From Hoylesella saccharolytica JCM 17484 (GTDB lineage Bacteria; Bacteroidota; Bacteroidia; Bacteroidales; Bacteroidaceae): a stretch of DNA of 64,000 nucleotides. The stretch lies in assembly GCF_000614205.1 (NCBI RefSeq), contig NZ_BAKN01000008.1, positions 30,514 through 94,513 on the forward strand, read 5' to 3'. The translations under genes were made by a program, and so were the position numbers. The notes beneath the pieces were generated by a model that was not told the origin of the DNA, made no database searches, and saw only the letters and a program-made list of their open reading frames with translations. Numbering within the stretch: position 1 is the stretch's first letter; each line of letters opens with the position of its first letter. This document shows positions 18,628 to 29,175 of the stretch, piece by piece.

Positions 18628-19473
18628 ATGCAAATTGGAAGAAATACGGGATTAGTTCTTGAAGGGGGCGGAATGCGTGGTGTGTTCACCAGCGGAGTGC
18701 TGGATGCCTTCATGAAACACGACCGATACTTCAATTATATCGTAGCAGTTTCGGCAGGAGCGTGTAACGGAATGTCATACGTAAGCCGTCAGCCACGCCG
18801 TGCCCGCATATCCAACATCGATTATCTGGCACGTTATAAATATATAGGTATTCGCCATTTGGTAACACAAGGTTGTATCTTTGATCAGGAATTGTTATAC
18901 GATAAGTTTCCCAATCAATATCTTCCCTACGATTTTGACACCTATTTCAGCAATCCCACAACGTTCGAAATGGTTACCACCAATTGTCTTACGGGCACAG
19001 CGATGTATCTTACCGATAAACAAAATAAACAACGTACACTCGACATTGTTCGGGCCTCAAGCAGTCTGCCTTTTGTAAGTAAGATTGTAGAGGTAGATGG
19101 GATACCAATGCTCGACGGTGGAATTGTAGACAGTATCCCCGTTATGCGGGCGATAGAAACAGGCCACGAAACCAACGTTGTTGTTATGACGCGCAATTTT
19201 GGTTTTCGTGCCACAGGCAAAGACCATAAAATACCTTACTTTATTTACAAGAAATATCCACGCCTGCGGGTGGCTTTAAGTCGCCGATTGCAGGTTTATA
19301 ACAACCAGTTGCAGCTTACTGAAGATTTGGAAAGAGAAGGAAAAATTATCTGTATACGCCCCGAAAAGCCACTGGAAGTGGGCCGAATAGAGAAAGATAC
19401 CCTTAAATTAGAACAGCTTTATGAAGAAGGTTTCAAACAGGGAGAACGTTTTTGCCTGCAGTATACTCCCTGA
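18628..19473 (+). CDS. Patatin-like phospholipase (YjjU type)
   Basis: A 281-residue serine acyl hydrolase. I start at the ATG at 18628 (MQIGRNTGLVLEGGGMRG). A longer version begins with TTG inside a likely -7 box, TAACTTTG at 18599-18606. Features are the oxyanion GGGMRG (residues 13-18), the nucleophile elbow AVSAG with Ser 42, and the catalytic dyad Asp in LDGGIVDS (about residue 163). The first Gly of the usual GxSxG elbow is Ala here. Length and order match the E. coli YjjU/RssA-like patatins, which act on lipids, although substrates are not known. It is divergent from the M24 gene. Confidence 0.88.
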   Translation: MQIGRNTGLVLEGGGMRGVFTSGVLDAFMKHDRYFNYIVAVSAGACNGMSYVSRQPRRARISNIDYLARYKYIGIRHLVTQGCIFDQELLYDKFPNQYLPYDFDTYFSNPTTFEMVTTNCLTGTAMYLTDKQNKQRTLDIVRASSSLPFVSKIVEVDGIPMLDGGIVDSIPVMRAIETGHETNVVVMTRNFGFRATGKDHKIPYFIYKKYPRLRVALSRRLQVYNNQLQLTEDLEREGKIICIRPEKPLEVGRIEKDTLKLEQLYEEGFKQGERFCLQYTP

Positions 19474-19772
19474 CCGGACTACCGAGAAGTTCTTTCAGCT
19501 CATGCCTCCGCACACAGAAACGTCCTTAATTCTGTTTGTTTAACCCTACAAATTCGGCACCTATACCCGGCCAAAATGCACATTTCTTCAGCAAAGCCTA
19601 AAAAAGAACAGTCGTCCAAGGGCTCAAAGACAGAGAAAAGCAGACAAAAACAATCTGCCAATAGCCTATAAAATTTTGCCCCGCGACCGCTCCACAGCAT
19701 CAAAATTACATATCCCTGCATACACAAATATCTGTATATATTCATTTATGTTTTAACTAAACCTTTATTATT

Positions 19773-21679
19773 ATGAAGAAAATTGTACTCTCTTTTGCTG
19801 TCTTGGCATTCATTACGGCTAATGCACAGACTAATTTTAAAGTGGGAGACATCACCTACAAGGTAAAAAACGCCACTCAGGTAGAAATCAACAAGTACGA
19901 AGGAAAAGCCGCAACGGTTGCCATTCCTGCCACGGTTGAACACGAGGGTGTTTCTTACGATGTCAAATCGATTGGTGCGGAGGCTTTTGAATGGACAAGC
20001 GTAGAAAATGTAACCATTCCGGCTTCGGTCGATTCGATAAAAGAATTGGCTTTCTACTACACAAAGCTAAAGAGTGTAACCTTTGCCGAAGGACTGAAAT
20101 ACATCGGTAATCGTGCTTTCGGGGCTTGCAAAATGACCAAGCTCGACATTCCCGGAAGCGTCGAAGTGATAGACGATAACGCCTTCTTTACTGCCGGCGA
20201 ACTGCTTGAAATTACCTTTCACGAGGGCTTGAAAAAGATCGGGAATGCAGCATTTTACCATAGTCCGAAATTAACGAAGCTGGTTTTCCCCAACTCGCTC
20301 GAACATATCGGCAGAACTGCTTTCCATCAATGCGCCGCTGTAGAAACCATTCAGTTCCCCGCTAACCTATTGTACATCGGCGACGGAGCCTTTGGAAGAT
20401 GTAAAAAACTTACCGCAGTATCGCTTCCTTCCACAGTTACCTACATCGGCGACGAGGCATTTATGAAGTGCGGATTACTCACTTCATTCACCATTCCCAA
20501 GAATACCGAAACGCTGGGCTTCTCTTTTATCGCCATGACAAGTGTACAAACACTCTCTGTCGAAGCAGGTAGCAAGCATTTTCATATTGTTGACGGTGCC
20601 GTATACGACACGAAAAACAAAATGCTTTATGTAATACCGATGAAAGGAACAACTACCTTCAAAGTAAAAGAAGGATGTATCGGTATCAACGGTGGGGCAG
20701 CTTGGGGTAGCGAACTGCAAAGCATAACGCTTCCGAAAAGTCTTATCGCCATCGGCAAATATGCATTTGAAAGCACCGCCCTTACCCACATCGACCTTCC
20801 CGAAAACCTTACTTTTATCGACGAACAAGCTTTTGCCGATACCAAACTCAAGAATGTTGTCGTGCCCGAAAACGTAATTTACATGGCCGACGGTGTTTTT
20901 GCACAATGTAAGGATTTGGTTTCTGCCACGCTTCCTTCATCCATTGTTGCTGTATACAACCATGCCTTCGCCTACAGTTCTGAACTGGCCACAGTTACTT
21001 GTTTGGGATCTAAAGCACCTACCATAAAAAGTTACGGCGACGAATACGACAGCCCTTTCTATAAAATCAAAGCCAAAGCCGTACTTAACGTACCCAAAGG
21101 CTGCAGCCATGATTATAAAGTACATGGTTGGGGTGCATACTTTACCATCAAAGAGATGACCAACGGCGTTCTAACACCGAAGAATACCGACCCCGCTGAT
21201 GGTTCAACAGTGAGCGGAAGACGACCACTCAAATTTACAATCAACTTCGACGAACCGGTCACTGTGGTAAAAGCTAACCCCAACGTTACGCTTCGACGCG
21301 ACAATGTACTTTTTGCCAACAGCTTTACACCCGATCAATCGTGGGTCACCGTGCTCAGTTCAGATAAGAAATCGTTAACACTCTGGGCGTCAGACTATGA
21401 CAGTTTCACGCAAGATTATAAGTTTGAAGACGACCACGCCTACTTTATTGTTATCCCATCGGCGTTGTCAAGAATGCGGCAGGCGACCTTAACGAGCGTA
21501 TTGTTATCAAACTTCTCGGTGCAACACTGGCCGATGTTAAGGCTCCAACAACCGAAACAGGAAACAAAACCGTTGTAGCGCGTTACAATATCCAAGGTCA
21601 GAAAATCAATGCACCACAACCCGGCATTAACATTGTGAAATATTCTGACGGAACAACCCAAAAGATTCTTATCAAATAA
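19773..21679 (+). pseudogene. BspA-like LRR surface protein, frameshifted near end
   Basis: A signal peptide (MKKIVLSFAVLAFITANA) leads into about fifteen leucine-rich repeats of the BspA/LRR_5 type, recognisable from recurring IGxxAF and LPxSVxxIGDxAF patterns over residues 25-430. An Ig-like domain of the SbsA type follows (TPKNTDPADGSTVSG, PLKFTINFDEPVT). The frame breaks at about 21460 (FIVIPS), and one frame over the sequence runs GVVKNAAGDLNERIVIK to a tail with YNIQGQKI, PGINIV and a final KILIK, resembling a type IX secretion sorting tail. One G is missing; 1907 bases is one short of a multiple of three. The break costs the sorting tail. BspA proteins bind host matrix proteins. Confidence 0.88.
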
Positions 21680-21761
21680 CACCGTTTAATCTGCCTGCCA
21701 AGGCTGCTATTCTGTAATAACAGCATAGGTCTTGCTGAGCAGGTACACAGATATTACTTAT

Positions 21762-21799
21762 AAAAACGATGCTTTTGATCTGCAAAAGCATCGTTTTTT
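21762..21799. terminator. Hairpin terminator after BspA-like gene
   Basis: Arms aaacgatgcttttg and caaaagcatcgttt with a 5-base loop, then a T run. The A4 tracts of its two halves are exactly 22 bases apart, the period of the array just downstream. Confidence 0.82.
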
Positions 21800-22089
21800 A
21801 TACTGTAGCAACATAAAATTATTTGGCACACTTACTACCAAAGTCATTCATTAGCCATTCTCTATGGGTGAGTTTCTTTTATCGCATTATAACAGGTGAG
21901 TTTTTTTACAGAACCTTCATCCATCTTTTCACAGATAAAGGGCCTTATAAAACATCAAGTAAGAAATAACAAATCATCGGTTTACATACATTTTTACTTA
22001 TAATCCGTTTTTCATAATTCTATCTTGTTTTAACATTTAAAATGTAAAGAAAGAGCACTGAAAAAGCATAAAATCAGTGTTCAAAATTA

Positions 22090-22196
22090 AAAAGCATAGG
22101 TTTGAGATTGCAAAAGCATAGGTTTTGGAGGATAAAAGCATTGTTTTGAGAATGCAAAAGCTATGTTTTTGAGAACAAAAAAACACGTTTTTAGGG
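22090..22196. repeat. 22-bp phased A4/T4 array (A)
   Basis: AAAAG units start at 22090, 22112, 22134 and 22156, with a run of A at 22177. Each unit has the form AAAAGCATAGGTTTT followed by seven variable bases. A4 and T4 tracts therefore alternate about every 11 bases. The array sits in a long AT-rich gap (21680-22587) that otherwise holds only the terminator above and a TAAATTTG -7 box at 22557-22564. Confidence 0.88.
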
Positions 22197-22587
22197 CATT
22201 GCGAATGACTGTAAAAATAGAACTATTTATTAAATAATAGACAAATCACTGATTATCAGCGGTATACAAAATTATGAATTTTCCGTATTTTTACGAGTAA
22301 AAAAGTACCGAGACCTTCCATCGGCACGCTGACGAAGCAGAAAACACATTTTTAACAATAGTAAAATTTATAATTTAGAAGTTTTCCTCACTAAAAGATA
22401 ACAAACCGATAAATGTTATAAACCTAAAAAAACAAGCCTTGTCTTACCTCGTCAACTATCCATTATCAGTTACCAATTCTGCCGATTTAGACTAAATAAA
22501 TCCGAGAGATTTATACTTCGGTAAGAAAAGAAAGGGTAGAACAGAAAGAAAAGACGTAAATTTGCCCTTGAAAAAACAAATGATGAA

Positions 22588-23364
22588 ATGGCCATTATCT
22601 ATCCTTCGCCCATCTTCGGGCCCGTTCGCAGTCGCCGCTTAGGCATTTCGCTGGGTATCAATCTGCTGCCCGCCGACGGAAAGCAATGCACCTTCGACTG
22701 TGTTTACTGTGAGTGCGGATGGAATAAAGACCACATTCCCACCCTACCCCTGCCCACAAGAGAGCAGGTGGCTCAAAAGCTGGAAGCGAAGCTGAAAGAA
22801 CTGACAGCCGACGGTATCTATCCTAACGTGCTCACATTTGCGGGCAACGGAGAACCTACAAGTCACCCACAGTTTGCCGAAATTATAGCCGACACACAAC
22901 AGCTGCGCAACCAATACTGTCCGGCGGCAAAGGTTTCTGTGCTGAGCAATGCCACTTTTATTTTGCGTAAGGCCGTACACGATGCCCTAATGACGGTAGA
23001 TAACAACATTTTAAAACTAGACACGGTAGACCCCGACTATATTTATAAGGTAGACAAACCAACGGGTATTGCCTATCAGCTGCCGCGACTTATCGAGGGT
23101 ATGAAAGCTTTTAACGGGCACCTTATCATCCAAACGATGTTTATGAAAGGAACGGTTGATGGTGAAGATGTGAATAATACAACCGACAAATATGTTACTG
23201 CATGGCTCAAAACCGTAAAAGAGATTGGTCCGCAACAAGTAATGGTTTACACCATTGACCGAGATACGCCGGTGAATACTCTTCTAAAAGCGTCGCCCGA
23301 CGAGCTCAACAGCATTCGCGATCGTGTAATTGCAGCAGGCATTCCCTGCACCGCCTCATACTAA
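22588..23364 (+). CDS. Radical SAM protein (COG0731-like)
   Basis: A 258-residue cytosolic radical SAM enzyme with the cluster motif CTFDCVYCEC (about residues 36-45) in the CxxxCxxC arrangement. Next come the NVLTFAGNGEPTSHP segment, which matches the GGE motif of the family, and the FNGHLIIQTMFMKG strand. The closest family I recognise is the COG0731 group, related to the radical SAM part of tRNA wybutosine enzymes. The substrate is unknown. A TAAATTTG -7 box ends 24 bases before the ATG, so the leader is very short. No partner gene is apparent. Confidence 0.85.
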   Translation: MAIIYPSPIFGPVRSRRLGISLGINLLPADGKQCTFDCVYCECGWNKDHIPTLPLPTREQVAQKLEAKLKELTADGIYPNVLTFAGNGEPTSHPQFAEIIADTQQLRNQYCPAAKVSVLSNATFILRKAVHDALMTVDNNILKLDTVDPDYIYKVDKPTGIAYQLPRLIEGMKAFNGHLIIQTMFMKGTVDGEDVNNTTDKYVTAWLKTVKEIGPQQVMVYTIDRDTPVNTLLKASPDELNSIRDRVIAAGIPCTASY

Positions 23365-23417
23365 ATACAGGTAATATACCCCTTTTTGACAACAAAAACA
23401 TGCCACGACCAGCATCT

Positions 23418-24521
23418 ATGAATAAAATCGTTTTTCTGTTACCACGCAGTAGTCGTGAACCCATTGGAGGCTTCAAAGTGGTGTTTGAATATGCCAATCG
23501 CCTTGCTGCAGATGGCTTTAAGGTAGAAATCGTCTATCCAAGAATAAACGACCAAAGGCAATTTGACACCATCCACACCCTACTTTATGGGCAAAATTTT
23601 ATCTACAAAAAGTTGACGGGAAAATACAAAACACGATGGTTTGCACTGGATAAACGCATCAAACAGCGTTGGGTTTGGCGGTTGGACAACTGTAAATTTG
23701 GCCCCAACGAAACGATTGTTGCTACCTCTGTAGAGACCGCCTTTTCGCTTCAACGCAACAAAAGCAAAACCCACAATCAGCGAACATTTTACTTTATTCA
23801 GGATTTTGAAAACTGGTCGTACAGCGATGAGCAGGTATTTGAAAGCTATCGACTGCCAATGCAGAAGCTCGTTGTATCGCGCTGGCTGCAACAGGTTATA
23901 ACAACGTGCGGCGAAAAAGCCGTATGGATACCCAACGGATTTGACTTCAGCTACTTTCAGTTGACAACGCCCCCAGCCCAAAGAAACAAATATACACTGG
24001 TCTGCATGTATCATCAGGATGCCCGAAAAGACCTGCCTACGGCATTTAAGGCAATGGAAAAGGTAAAAGAAAAATATCCTCAGCTACATATTACGATGTT
24101 CGGCGCCTACCCTCCACCCACTTTACCTGCAGGATATACCTATCATCAACGCCCCAATAAGGCTCTTTTCAACGCTATATATAACGAGGCTGCCATCTAT
24201 GTGGCAGCCAGTAAGATAGAAGGATGGGGACTAACCATCGGCGAAGCCATGCAATGCGGATGCGCTGTAGCTTGCACCGACAACAAGGGATATTTGGAAA
24301 TGGCGCATCACGAAACAACAGCACTGGTGTCGGCGGTGGGAGATGCCGAAGCATTGGCACAAAACATCATTCGCTTGATAGAGAACGATGCTCTGCGCGA
24401 ACGCATTGCGCGAACGGGCAACACCTTTATTCACGGTATGGATATTAATCAGTCTTACCACCAAATGAAAGAAGAACTGACCAGAGAAACGCCTGTCGAA
24501 GCGCAAGAGACAGTTCATTAA
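23418..24521 (+). CDS. GT4 family glycosyltransferase
   Basis: A 367-residue cytosolic GT-B enzyme. I start at MNKIVFLLPRSSREPIGG (23418); an ATG six codons upstream is possible. The N-terminal glycine loop (PIGGFKVVFEYANRLA) binds the acceptor side. The C-terminal nucleotide-sugar motif is EGWGLTIGEAMQCG, with the E-x7-E pair of retaining family 4 enzymes. It should add a sugar to a surface polysaccharide or lipid-linked glycan; donor unknown. It lies 36 bases after the radical SAM gene's region and just before an UpxY-like gene, but no capsule cluster follows. Confidence 0.87.
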   Translation: MNKIVFLLPRSSREPIGGFKVVFEYANRLAADGFKVEIVYPRINDQRQFDTIHTLLYGQNFIYKKLTGKYKTRWFALDKRIKQRWVWRLDNCKFGPNETIVATSVETAFSLQRNKSKTHNQRTFYFIQDFENWSYSDEQVFESYRLPMQKLVVSRWLQQVITTCGEKAVWIPNGFDFSYFQLTTPPAQRNKYTLVCMYHQDARKDLPTAFKAMEKVKEKYPQLHITMFGAYPPPTLPAGYTYHQRPNKALFNAIYNEAAIYVAASKIEGWGLTIGEAMQCGCAVACTDNKGYLEMAHHETTALVSAVGDAEALAQNIIRLIENDALRERIARTGNTFIHGMDINQSYHQMKEELTRETPVEAQETVH

Positions 24522-24570
24522 AAGACCTTCGAATGGTTGTCGGAGGGGCAGAGAATAACTACAAGCAGGG

Positions 24571-24602
24571 TTTGGAATAGCCGTTTGTTTTTGTTATATT
24601 TG
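24571..24602 (+). promoter_or_regulatory. Promoter of the UpxY-like gene
   Basis: TTTG at 24571-24574, a 20-base spacer and TATATTTG at 24595-24602. Transcription would start near 24609, leaving a leader of about 16 bases. Confidence 0.75.
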
Positions 24603-24624
24603 CAATATCATAAAGAAAAAAGGA

Positions 24625-25224
24625 ATGGAGATAGATGACATACAGCCCAATATAGAGAAAGAGGACGACGAACAGCCGCCCATACCGCAGGAAGCTACAG
24701 CCGACGGCCTGCCATGGTATGCCATAAGACTGTTTTCGCTGAGGCTGAAGGCTGTGCTCAGCTATTTTAAAGAAGCGGGTTTAGAATGTTTTGTACCGAT
24801 GGAATACGCGTTCAAACAAACCCCGAAGGGCAGTCCGCGTCGTACTTTACGGCCCGTTGTACACAATCTCGTTTTTATAAAAAAGAAAGGGAAAGAGAGC
24901 GAATTAAAAAAAATCATCACACAGGCAGAATATAAAATGTCGGTTATTCGCAAAACAACAGATAGCAAAGCCTACTATGAGATACCCGCCAAACAGATGC
25001 TTGACTTTATGATTATGTGCAACCCCGACATCGAACTACGTAAATATATCGGTGAAGAAGAGGCACACCTGAAAGTAGGAACGCCTGTTCAGGTGAAGTT
25101 TGGTGCCTTAAAGGGACTTAACGGAAAGCTGGTAAGAAGCAGCGGAAAATACTTTTTACTGAAAGAAGTACCGGGAATGGCGGTGATGATCAAAGTAAGC
25201 CGTTGGTGTTGCGTACCCGGTTAA
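24625..25224 (+). CDS. UpxY/NusG-like antiterminator, orphan
   Basis: A 199-residue protein with a NusG N-terminal domain (LPWYAIRLFSLRLKAVLSYF, ECFVPMEYAF, VVHNLVFIKK) and a C-terminal KOW-like segment (HLKVGTPVQVKFGALKGLNG). In Bacteroides, UpxY proteins head capsule operons, bind the 5' leader and let RNA polymerase pass early terminators. Here the next gene is convergent prfC, so no operon follows. The short leader gives little room for the usual target site. It may act on a distant locus or be a relic. An alternative is a general NusG paralogue. Confidence 0.82.
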   Translation: MEIDDIQPNIEKEDDEQPPIPQEATADGLPWYAIRLFSLRLKAVLSYFKEAGLECFVPMEYAFKQTPKGSPRRTLRPVVHNLVFIKKKGKESELKKIITQAEYKMSVIRKTTDSKAYYEIPAKQMLDFMIMCNPDIELRKYIGEEEAHLKVGTPVQVKFGALKGLNGKLVRSSGKYFLLKEVPGMAVMIKVSRWCCVPG

Positions 25225-25267
25225 AGGTAACATACAGACATCAGCACACGCCATACAGGGATAAAGA

Positions 25268-25303
25268 CAACGGGAGTACTACTTAAAAGCAGTACTCCCG
25301 TTG
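25268..25303. terminator. Bidirectional terminator, UpxY-like / prfC
   Basis: Arms caacgggagtact and agtactcccgttg with a 10-base loop, between two convergent genes. The T tract is weak on either side. Confidence 0.7.
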
Positions 25304-25327
25304 ATGTTTCAGAGGATAAATAACCGT

Positions 25328-26893
25328 TTAAAATTCGCTGGTAAAGTGGAAACGAATGTGCTCAAAGTCTTGTTGCGCCATGCTGAGCACATATCCTGAG
25401 TCGGCTAAAAACACGTCACGGCCCTCTCTATCTTTTGCCATATACTGGTACTTACGCTTCTTAAAGTTTTCCAACTCTTGCGCATTGTCCGACTCAATCC
25501 AGCATGCCTTGTACAGATGAACGGGTTCCCAGCGACATTTGGCACTATATTCGTTTTGCAGTCGGTATTCAATAACTTCAAATTGCAGCTGTCCGACAGT
25601 ACCGATAATTTTGCGCCCGTTGAACTGATTAATAAAAAGCTGTGCCACACCTTCATCCATCAGTTGCTCAATACCTTTATTTAACTGCTTGGCTTTCATC
25701 GGATCATCGTTCTCAATATACTTAAACATCTCGGGCGAAAAGGATGGAAGTCCTCTGAAATGTAATTGTTCGCCATCAGTAAGGGTATCGCCAATCTTGA
25801 AAACGCCGTTATCAGGCAGTCCGATAATATCACCGGGATAGGCTTCTTCGATAGTGCTTTTGCGCTGAGCCATAAACTGCGTGGGACTGCTGAAACGTAA
25901 CGTTTTGTCTAACCGCACATGAAGGTAGGGTTGATTGCGCACAAACTTGCCGCTACACACTTTGCAAAAGGCAATACACGAACGATGATTGGGGTCGATG
26001 TTAGCAGTTATCTTAAAGATAAATCCTGTAAATTTGGGTTCCGAAGGCTCTACTATTCGCTCTTCTGCCTTCGTAGGCTTGGGGCTGGGTGCTATTTCTA
26101 CAAAGCAATTGAGCAATTCTTGCACACCAAAATTGTTAAGTGCACTACCGAAGAAAACCGGTGCAACTTGCGCCGAGCGATAGGTTTCGACCTCAAATTC
26201 AGGGTATACCCCGCTAACCAATTCTAAATCTTCGCGCAGCTTATCGGCATCATCTGCCCCGATATGTTGCATCAGTTCGGGCCCCGAAACATCCACTTCT
26301 ACCTTCTCAGTAACCCGTTGTTTATCCGGAGTAAACAATTGAAGCTGATTTTCGTAGATATTGTAAACACCCTTAAAACGTGCTCCCTGATTGATAGGCC
26401 ACGACAAAGGGCGCACCTTTATTTGCAACTCTTCTTCCAATTCGTCGAGCAATTCGAAAGGATCACGACCTTCGCGGTCCATCTTATTGATAAAGATGAT
26501 AACGGGTGTGTTGCGCATTCGGCACACCTCCATTAGTTTTCGAGTCTGCATTTCCACACCTTTGGCACTGTCGACAACGATAATAGCCGAGTCGACCGCA
26601 GTAAGCGTGCGATAAGTATCTTCAGCAAAGTCTTGGTGTCCGGGTGTATCGAGAATATTCACTTTATAGCCTTCGTAATCAAACTCCATCACAGAGGTAG
26701 ATACAGAAATACCACGTTGTTTCTCAATATCCATCCAGTCGGATGTGGCAGTTTTACGTATTTTATTACTCTTTACGGCTCCCGCCACCTGAATTTGTCC
26801 TCCAAAGAGCAGAAACTTCTCTGTCAACGTGGTTTTACCGGCATCAGGATGCGAGATAATGGCGAACGTTCGCCGTCTTTCTATTTCATTCAT
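25328..26893 (-). CDS. prfC: Peptide chain release factor 3
   Basis: A 521-residue translational GTPase that recycles release factors RF1 and RF2 after termination. The P-loop is SHPDAGKTT (residues 14-22), switch regions include [10 protein letters not shown] and [14 protein letters not shown], and NKMDREG is the guanine-specificity motif. Length matches RF3. It is the last gene of a minus-strand group with rfbD and DUF4924 upstream, an order I recall as common in Bacteroidales. The frame is intact. Confidence 0.96.
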   Translation of the reverse strand: MNEIERRRTFAIISHPDAGKTTLTEKFLLFGGQIQVAGAVKSNKIRKTATSDWMDIEKQRGISVSTSVMEFDYEGYKVNILDTPGHQDFAEDTYRTLTAVDSAIIVVDSAKGVEMQTRKLMEVCRMRNTPVIIFINKMDREGRDPFELLDELEEELQIKVRPLSWPINQGARFKGVYNIYENQLQLFTPDKQRVTEKVEVDVSGPELMQHIGADDADKLREDLELVSGVYPEFEVETYRSAQVAPVFFGSALNNFGVQELLNCFVEIAPSPKPTKAEERIVEPSEPKFTGFIFKITANIDPNHRSCIAFCKVCSGKFVRNQPYLHVRLDKTLRFSSPTQFMAQRKSTIEEAYPGDIIGLPDNGVFKIGDTLTDGEQLHFRGLPSFSPEMFKYIENDDPMKAKQLNKGIEQLMDEGVAQLFINQFNGRKIIGTVGQLQFEVIEYRLQNEYSAKCRWEPVHLYKACWIESDNAQELENFKKRKYQYMAKDREGRDVFLADSGYVLSMAQQDFEHIRFHFTSEF

Positions 26894-26952
26894 GTTATAC
26901 GTTTTATGCGTAAAAAGGATGCGAGATAATAGGGTTGATGGATAAAAAACGA

Positions 26953-27813
26953 TTAGTCGGCCATCAATTCATGCGCAATGCACTCAGCCAACGACTCTTC
27001 CCAGTAAGGCACTTCAATGCTAAAAGTTTGCTTGAGCTTCGTTTTATCAAGCACACTATAAGCCGGACGCTTTGCAGGCGTAGGATATTCGGCTGTATGA
27101 AGTGGCTTAACGTGACAGGTTTTGATACCGGCAAGACGATGAATGGCTTTGGTAAAATCGTACCAACTGATAACACCCTCATTTGAAAAATGGTAAACAC
27201 CGGGCACAATACCTTGTTGAATAACCTCTATAATAACACGCGCCAAATCGCGAGCGTAGGTAGGTGTGCCTATCTGATCAAAAATAACGCCCAGTTCTTT
27301 GCGCTCTTTTCCCAACCGAATCATCGTTTTAACAAAGTTGTTACCAAAGTTGCTATAAAGCCATGCCGTTCTTATAATCATCGTTTGCCGGCATGCTTGC
27401 TGCACAAAAAGTTCTCCTGCCAGTTTTGTTTCGCCGTAAACACTATTAGGACAGGGTGTATCAACCTCTGTATAAGGCGTATGATTCGTTCCATCGAATA
27501 CATAATCAGTAGAGATTTGTATCATCCAACCTCCTCGTTTTTCAACTGCCGCAGCCAGATAAGCAGGCGCATCGGCGTTAAGTGCAGTGCAAAGCTTGCG
27601 GTTAGCCTCAGCTTTGTCTACCGCAGTATAGGCAGCACAATTGACAACACCATCTATTTGATGGTCTGTTACAAAGCGTTCGACGGCATCTTTATCGGTT
27701 ATATCCAACTCGTTGACATCGGTATTCAACCACTGATGTTGTGTTTGTTTCTTTTCTAAAAGTTGCAATTCGTTGCCCAACTGTCCGTTGCAACCGGTAA
27801 TCAATATGTTCAT
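26953..27813 (-). CDS. rfbD: dTDP-4-dehydrorhamnose reductase
   Basis: A 286-residue short-chain dehydrogenase that makes dTDP-L-rhamnose, the last step of the rhamnose-donor pathway. The Rossmann glycine motif is [12 protein letters not shown] at the N-terminus. The family's [14 protein letters not shown] and STDYVFDG segments and a Tyr-x3-Lys active site (YGETKLAGE) follow. The other rfb genes are not here. It lies 12 bases below the DUF4924 gene and 59 above prfC, so cotranscription is likely. Confidence 0.95.
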   Translation of the reverse strand: MNILITGCNGQLGNELQLLEKKQTQHQWLNTDVNELDITDKDAVERFVTDHQIDGVVNCAAYTAVDKAEANRKLCTALNADAPAYLAAAVEKRGGWMIQISTDYVFDGTNHTPYTEVDTPCPNSVYGETKLAGELFVQQACRQTMIIRTAWLYSNFGNNFVKTMIRLGKERKELGVIFDQIGTPTYARDLARVIIEVIQQGIVPGVYHFSNEGVISWYDFTKAIHRLAGIKTCHVKPLHTAEYPTPAKRPAYSVLDKTKLKQTFSIEVPYWEESLAECIAHELMAD

Positions 27814-27825
27814 GCTTATCTGATT

Positions 27826-28374
27826 TTAATCATCTTCAAACTTCAGTCCTTCATTTTTGTCCTTCAAATAATAATCGGAGAGCATGCCGATAAAGGTCGT
27901 AATCTCCTTGATGGCGTGCGAAGTATCAGGGCTAAATTCCTTTTTTTTGAGCCGCAAGAGCATTACACCATAAAGCGCATCAAAACAAGTTTCAATCTCG
28001 TTAATATCTTTGTCGCCCTTGTTTCTCAGTTCTACGATGAAAGGTAGCACCTTATAATACTCTGCATGATAAAAAGGGAACTTGGAACTTTGCAGCAATT
28101 GCTTATGAAGTTCGAGTAAATCGTGAATTAAAATTTTGTTGATTTGTAGGTGTCCGCGCTCCCTACAACCTTCCTCATTAATCATTCTGACCAGATTTCC
28201 GTACCAATCGAGCATCTCTTCTTTCTGTTCATCGGTATAATGAAAGGTGTCGATATATTCACGACGAATGCGTTGCAGCGAACATCCGTAGGCTCGAATA
28301 AGATCTTCTACCTGCCACATATATAGTATATACTCGGCAATGCTCTTCTTCCTTAATTCTTTGGCTATATACAT
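27826..28374 (-). CDS. DUF4924 family protein
   Basis: A 182-residue, mostly helical cytosolic protein without known catalytic motif. It starts MYIAKELRKKSIAEYILYMWQ and contains the LEEL-type helices and YHAEYYKVLPFIVELRNKG. I assign it to DUF4924, a Bacteroidetes family of unknown function that tends to sit beside rfbD and prfC. The stop is 12 bases before the rfbD start, so the two are likely cotranscribed. Confidence 0.78.
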   Translation of the reverse strand: MYIAKELRKKSIAEYILYMWQVEDLIRAYGCSLQRIRREYIDTFHYTDEQKEEMLDWYGNLVRMINEEGCRERGHLQINKILIHDLLELHKQLLQSSKFPFYHAEYYKVLPFIVELRNKGDKDINEIETCFDALYGVMLLRLKKKEFSPDTSHAIKEITTFIGMLSDYYLKDKNEGLKFEDD

Positions 28375-28451
28375 ATAATATCTTTTAATACAGAAAAAGC
28401 ACGCAACCGCAGTTTCGGTCGCCTGTTTATTGAACAGTAATAACGTTACTG

Positions 28452-29120
28452 TCAGTAATCGAAAGTGAAAAGATTGAAGATTGTTCCGATAAGAACAATG
28501 AGCGAGAAAATAATAACAAGGCTTCCTATTACCTTATTAATAAGTACAATTCCGTCTTTATCAAACTTCCCCCTAATCTTATCCACAAGCCATGTAAGAC
28601 CGAACCACCACAGCAAAGCACCTACAACGATGCTAAAGTAACCTGCACTCATCATCAACGGTTGATTGGGAACAACAAAGGCAAACTGTGCAAAGGCCGC
28701 CATAAAAAGAAAGATGATGAGCGGATTAGAGGATGTTACCAAGAAAGCTGTTATGCCGTTGTGTAACAAAGTACCTTTTCCTTTTCCGCTAAAATGTACC
28801 TTCTTCGTAGGATTTGACTTAAAACAGTAAATCCCGAAAAGTAATAACATAATGCTACCGGTAATTTTTAAAACAAAGAGAGTTTGCGGATCGGTTATCA
28901 AATCCATAATAAAGCTCATGCCATAACCCGTTATCAAGGCATAAATAATATCACTTACAGCGGCTCCAATACCTGTAATAAAGCCATACCAACGGCCCTT
29001 ATTCAACGTTCTTTGCACACAAAGTACCCCCACCGGACCCATAGGCGCAGAAGCAATAATACCAATAAGGATTCCCTTGAATATTAAATCCAATATGTCT
29101 ATATGAAAAGGAAACGGCAT
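28452..29120 (-). CDS. LysE-family exporter
   Basis: A 222-residue inner-membrane protein with six predicted helices. The conserved N-terminal motif is ASAPMGPVGVLCVQRTLNKG, and VTSSNPLIIFLF follows in helix 4. The family exports amino acids or related small solutes; the substrate is not predictable. I start at MPFPFHIDILD (29120). A longer version beginning at 29159 would overlap the promoter TTTG at 29157-29160. The predicted transcript start is within a few bases of the ATG, so the mRNA is nearly leaderless. Confidence 0.87.
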   Translation of the reverse strand: MPFPFHIDILDLIFKGILIGIIASAPMGPVGVLCVQRTLNKGRWYGFITGIGAAVSDIIYALITGYGMSFIMDLITDPQTLFVLKITGSIMLLLFGIYCFKSNPTKKVHFSGKGKGTLLHNGITAFLVTSSNPLIIFLFMAAFAQFAFVVPNQPLMMSAGYFSIVVGALLWWFGLTWLVDKIRGKFDKDGIVLINKVIGSLVIIFSLIVLIGTIFNLFTFDY

Positions 29121-29128
29121 AGCGGCTG

Positions 29129-29160
29129 CAAAATTGCAAAAAATATACGGATTGCGCAAA
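29129..29160 (-). promoter_or_regulatory. Promoter of the LysE-family gene
   Basis: On the minus strand TTTG (29157-29160), a 20-base spacer and CAATTTTG (29129-29136), one mismatch from TAnnTTTG. It is back to back with the glucokinase promoter. Confidence 0.6.
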
Positions 29161-29175
29161 TTTTCAACTTATAAG

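Noticed and set aside
22021..22089. Extra array unit near 22062
   Set aside because: AAAAG at 22062 is 28 bases from the next unit, out of the 22-base phase.
23400..24522. Capsule biosynthesis cluster around the GT4 and UpxY-like genes
   Set aside because: Only one glycosyltransferase is present and the next genes are convergent housekeeping genes.
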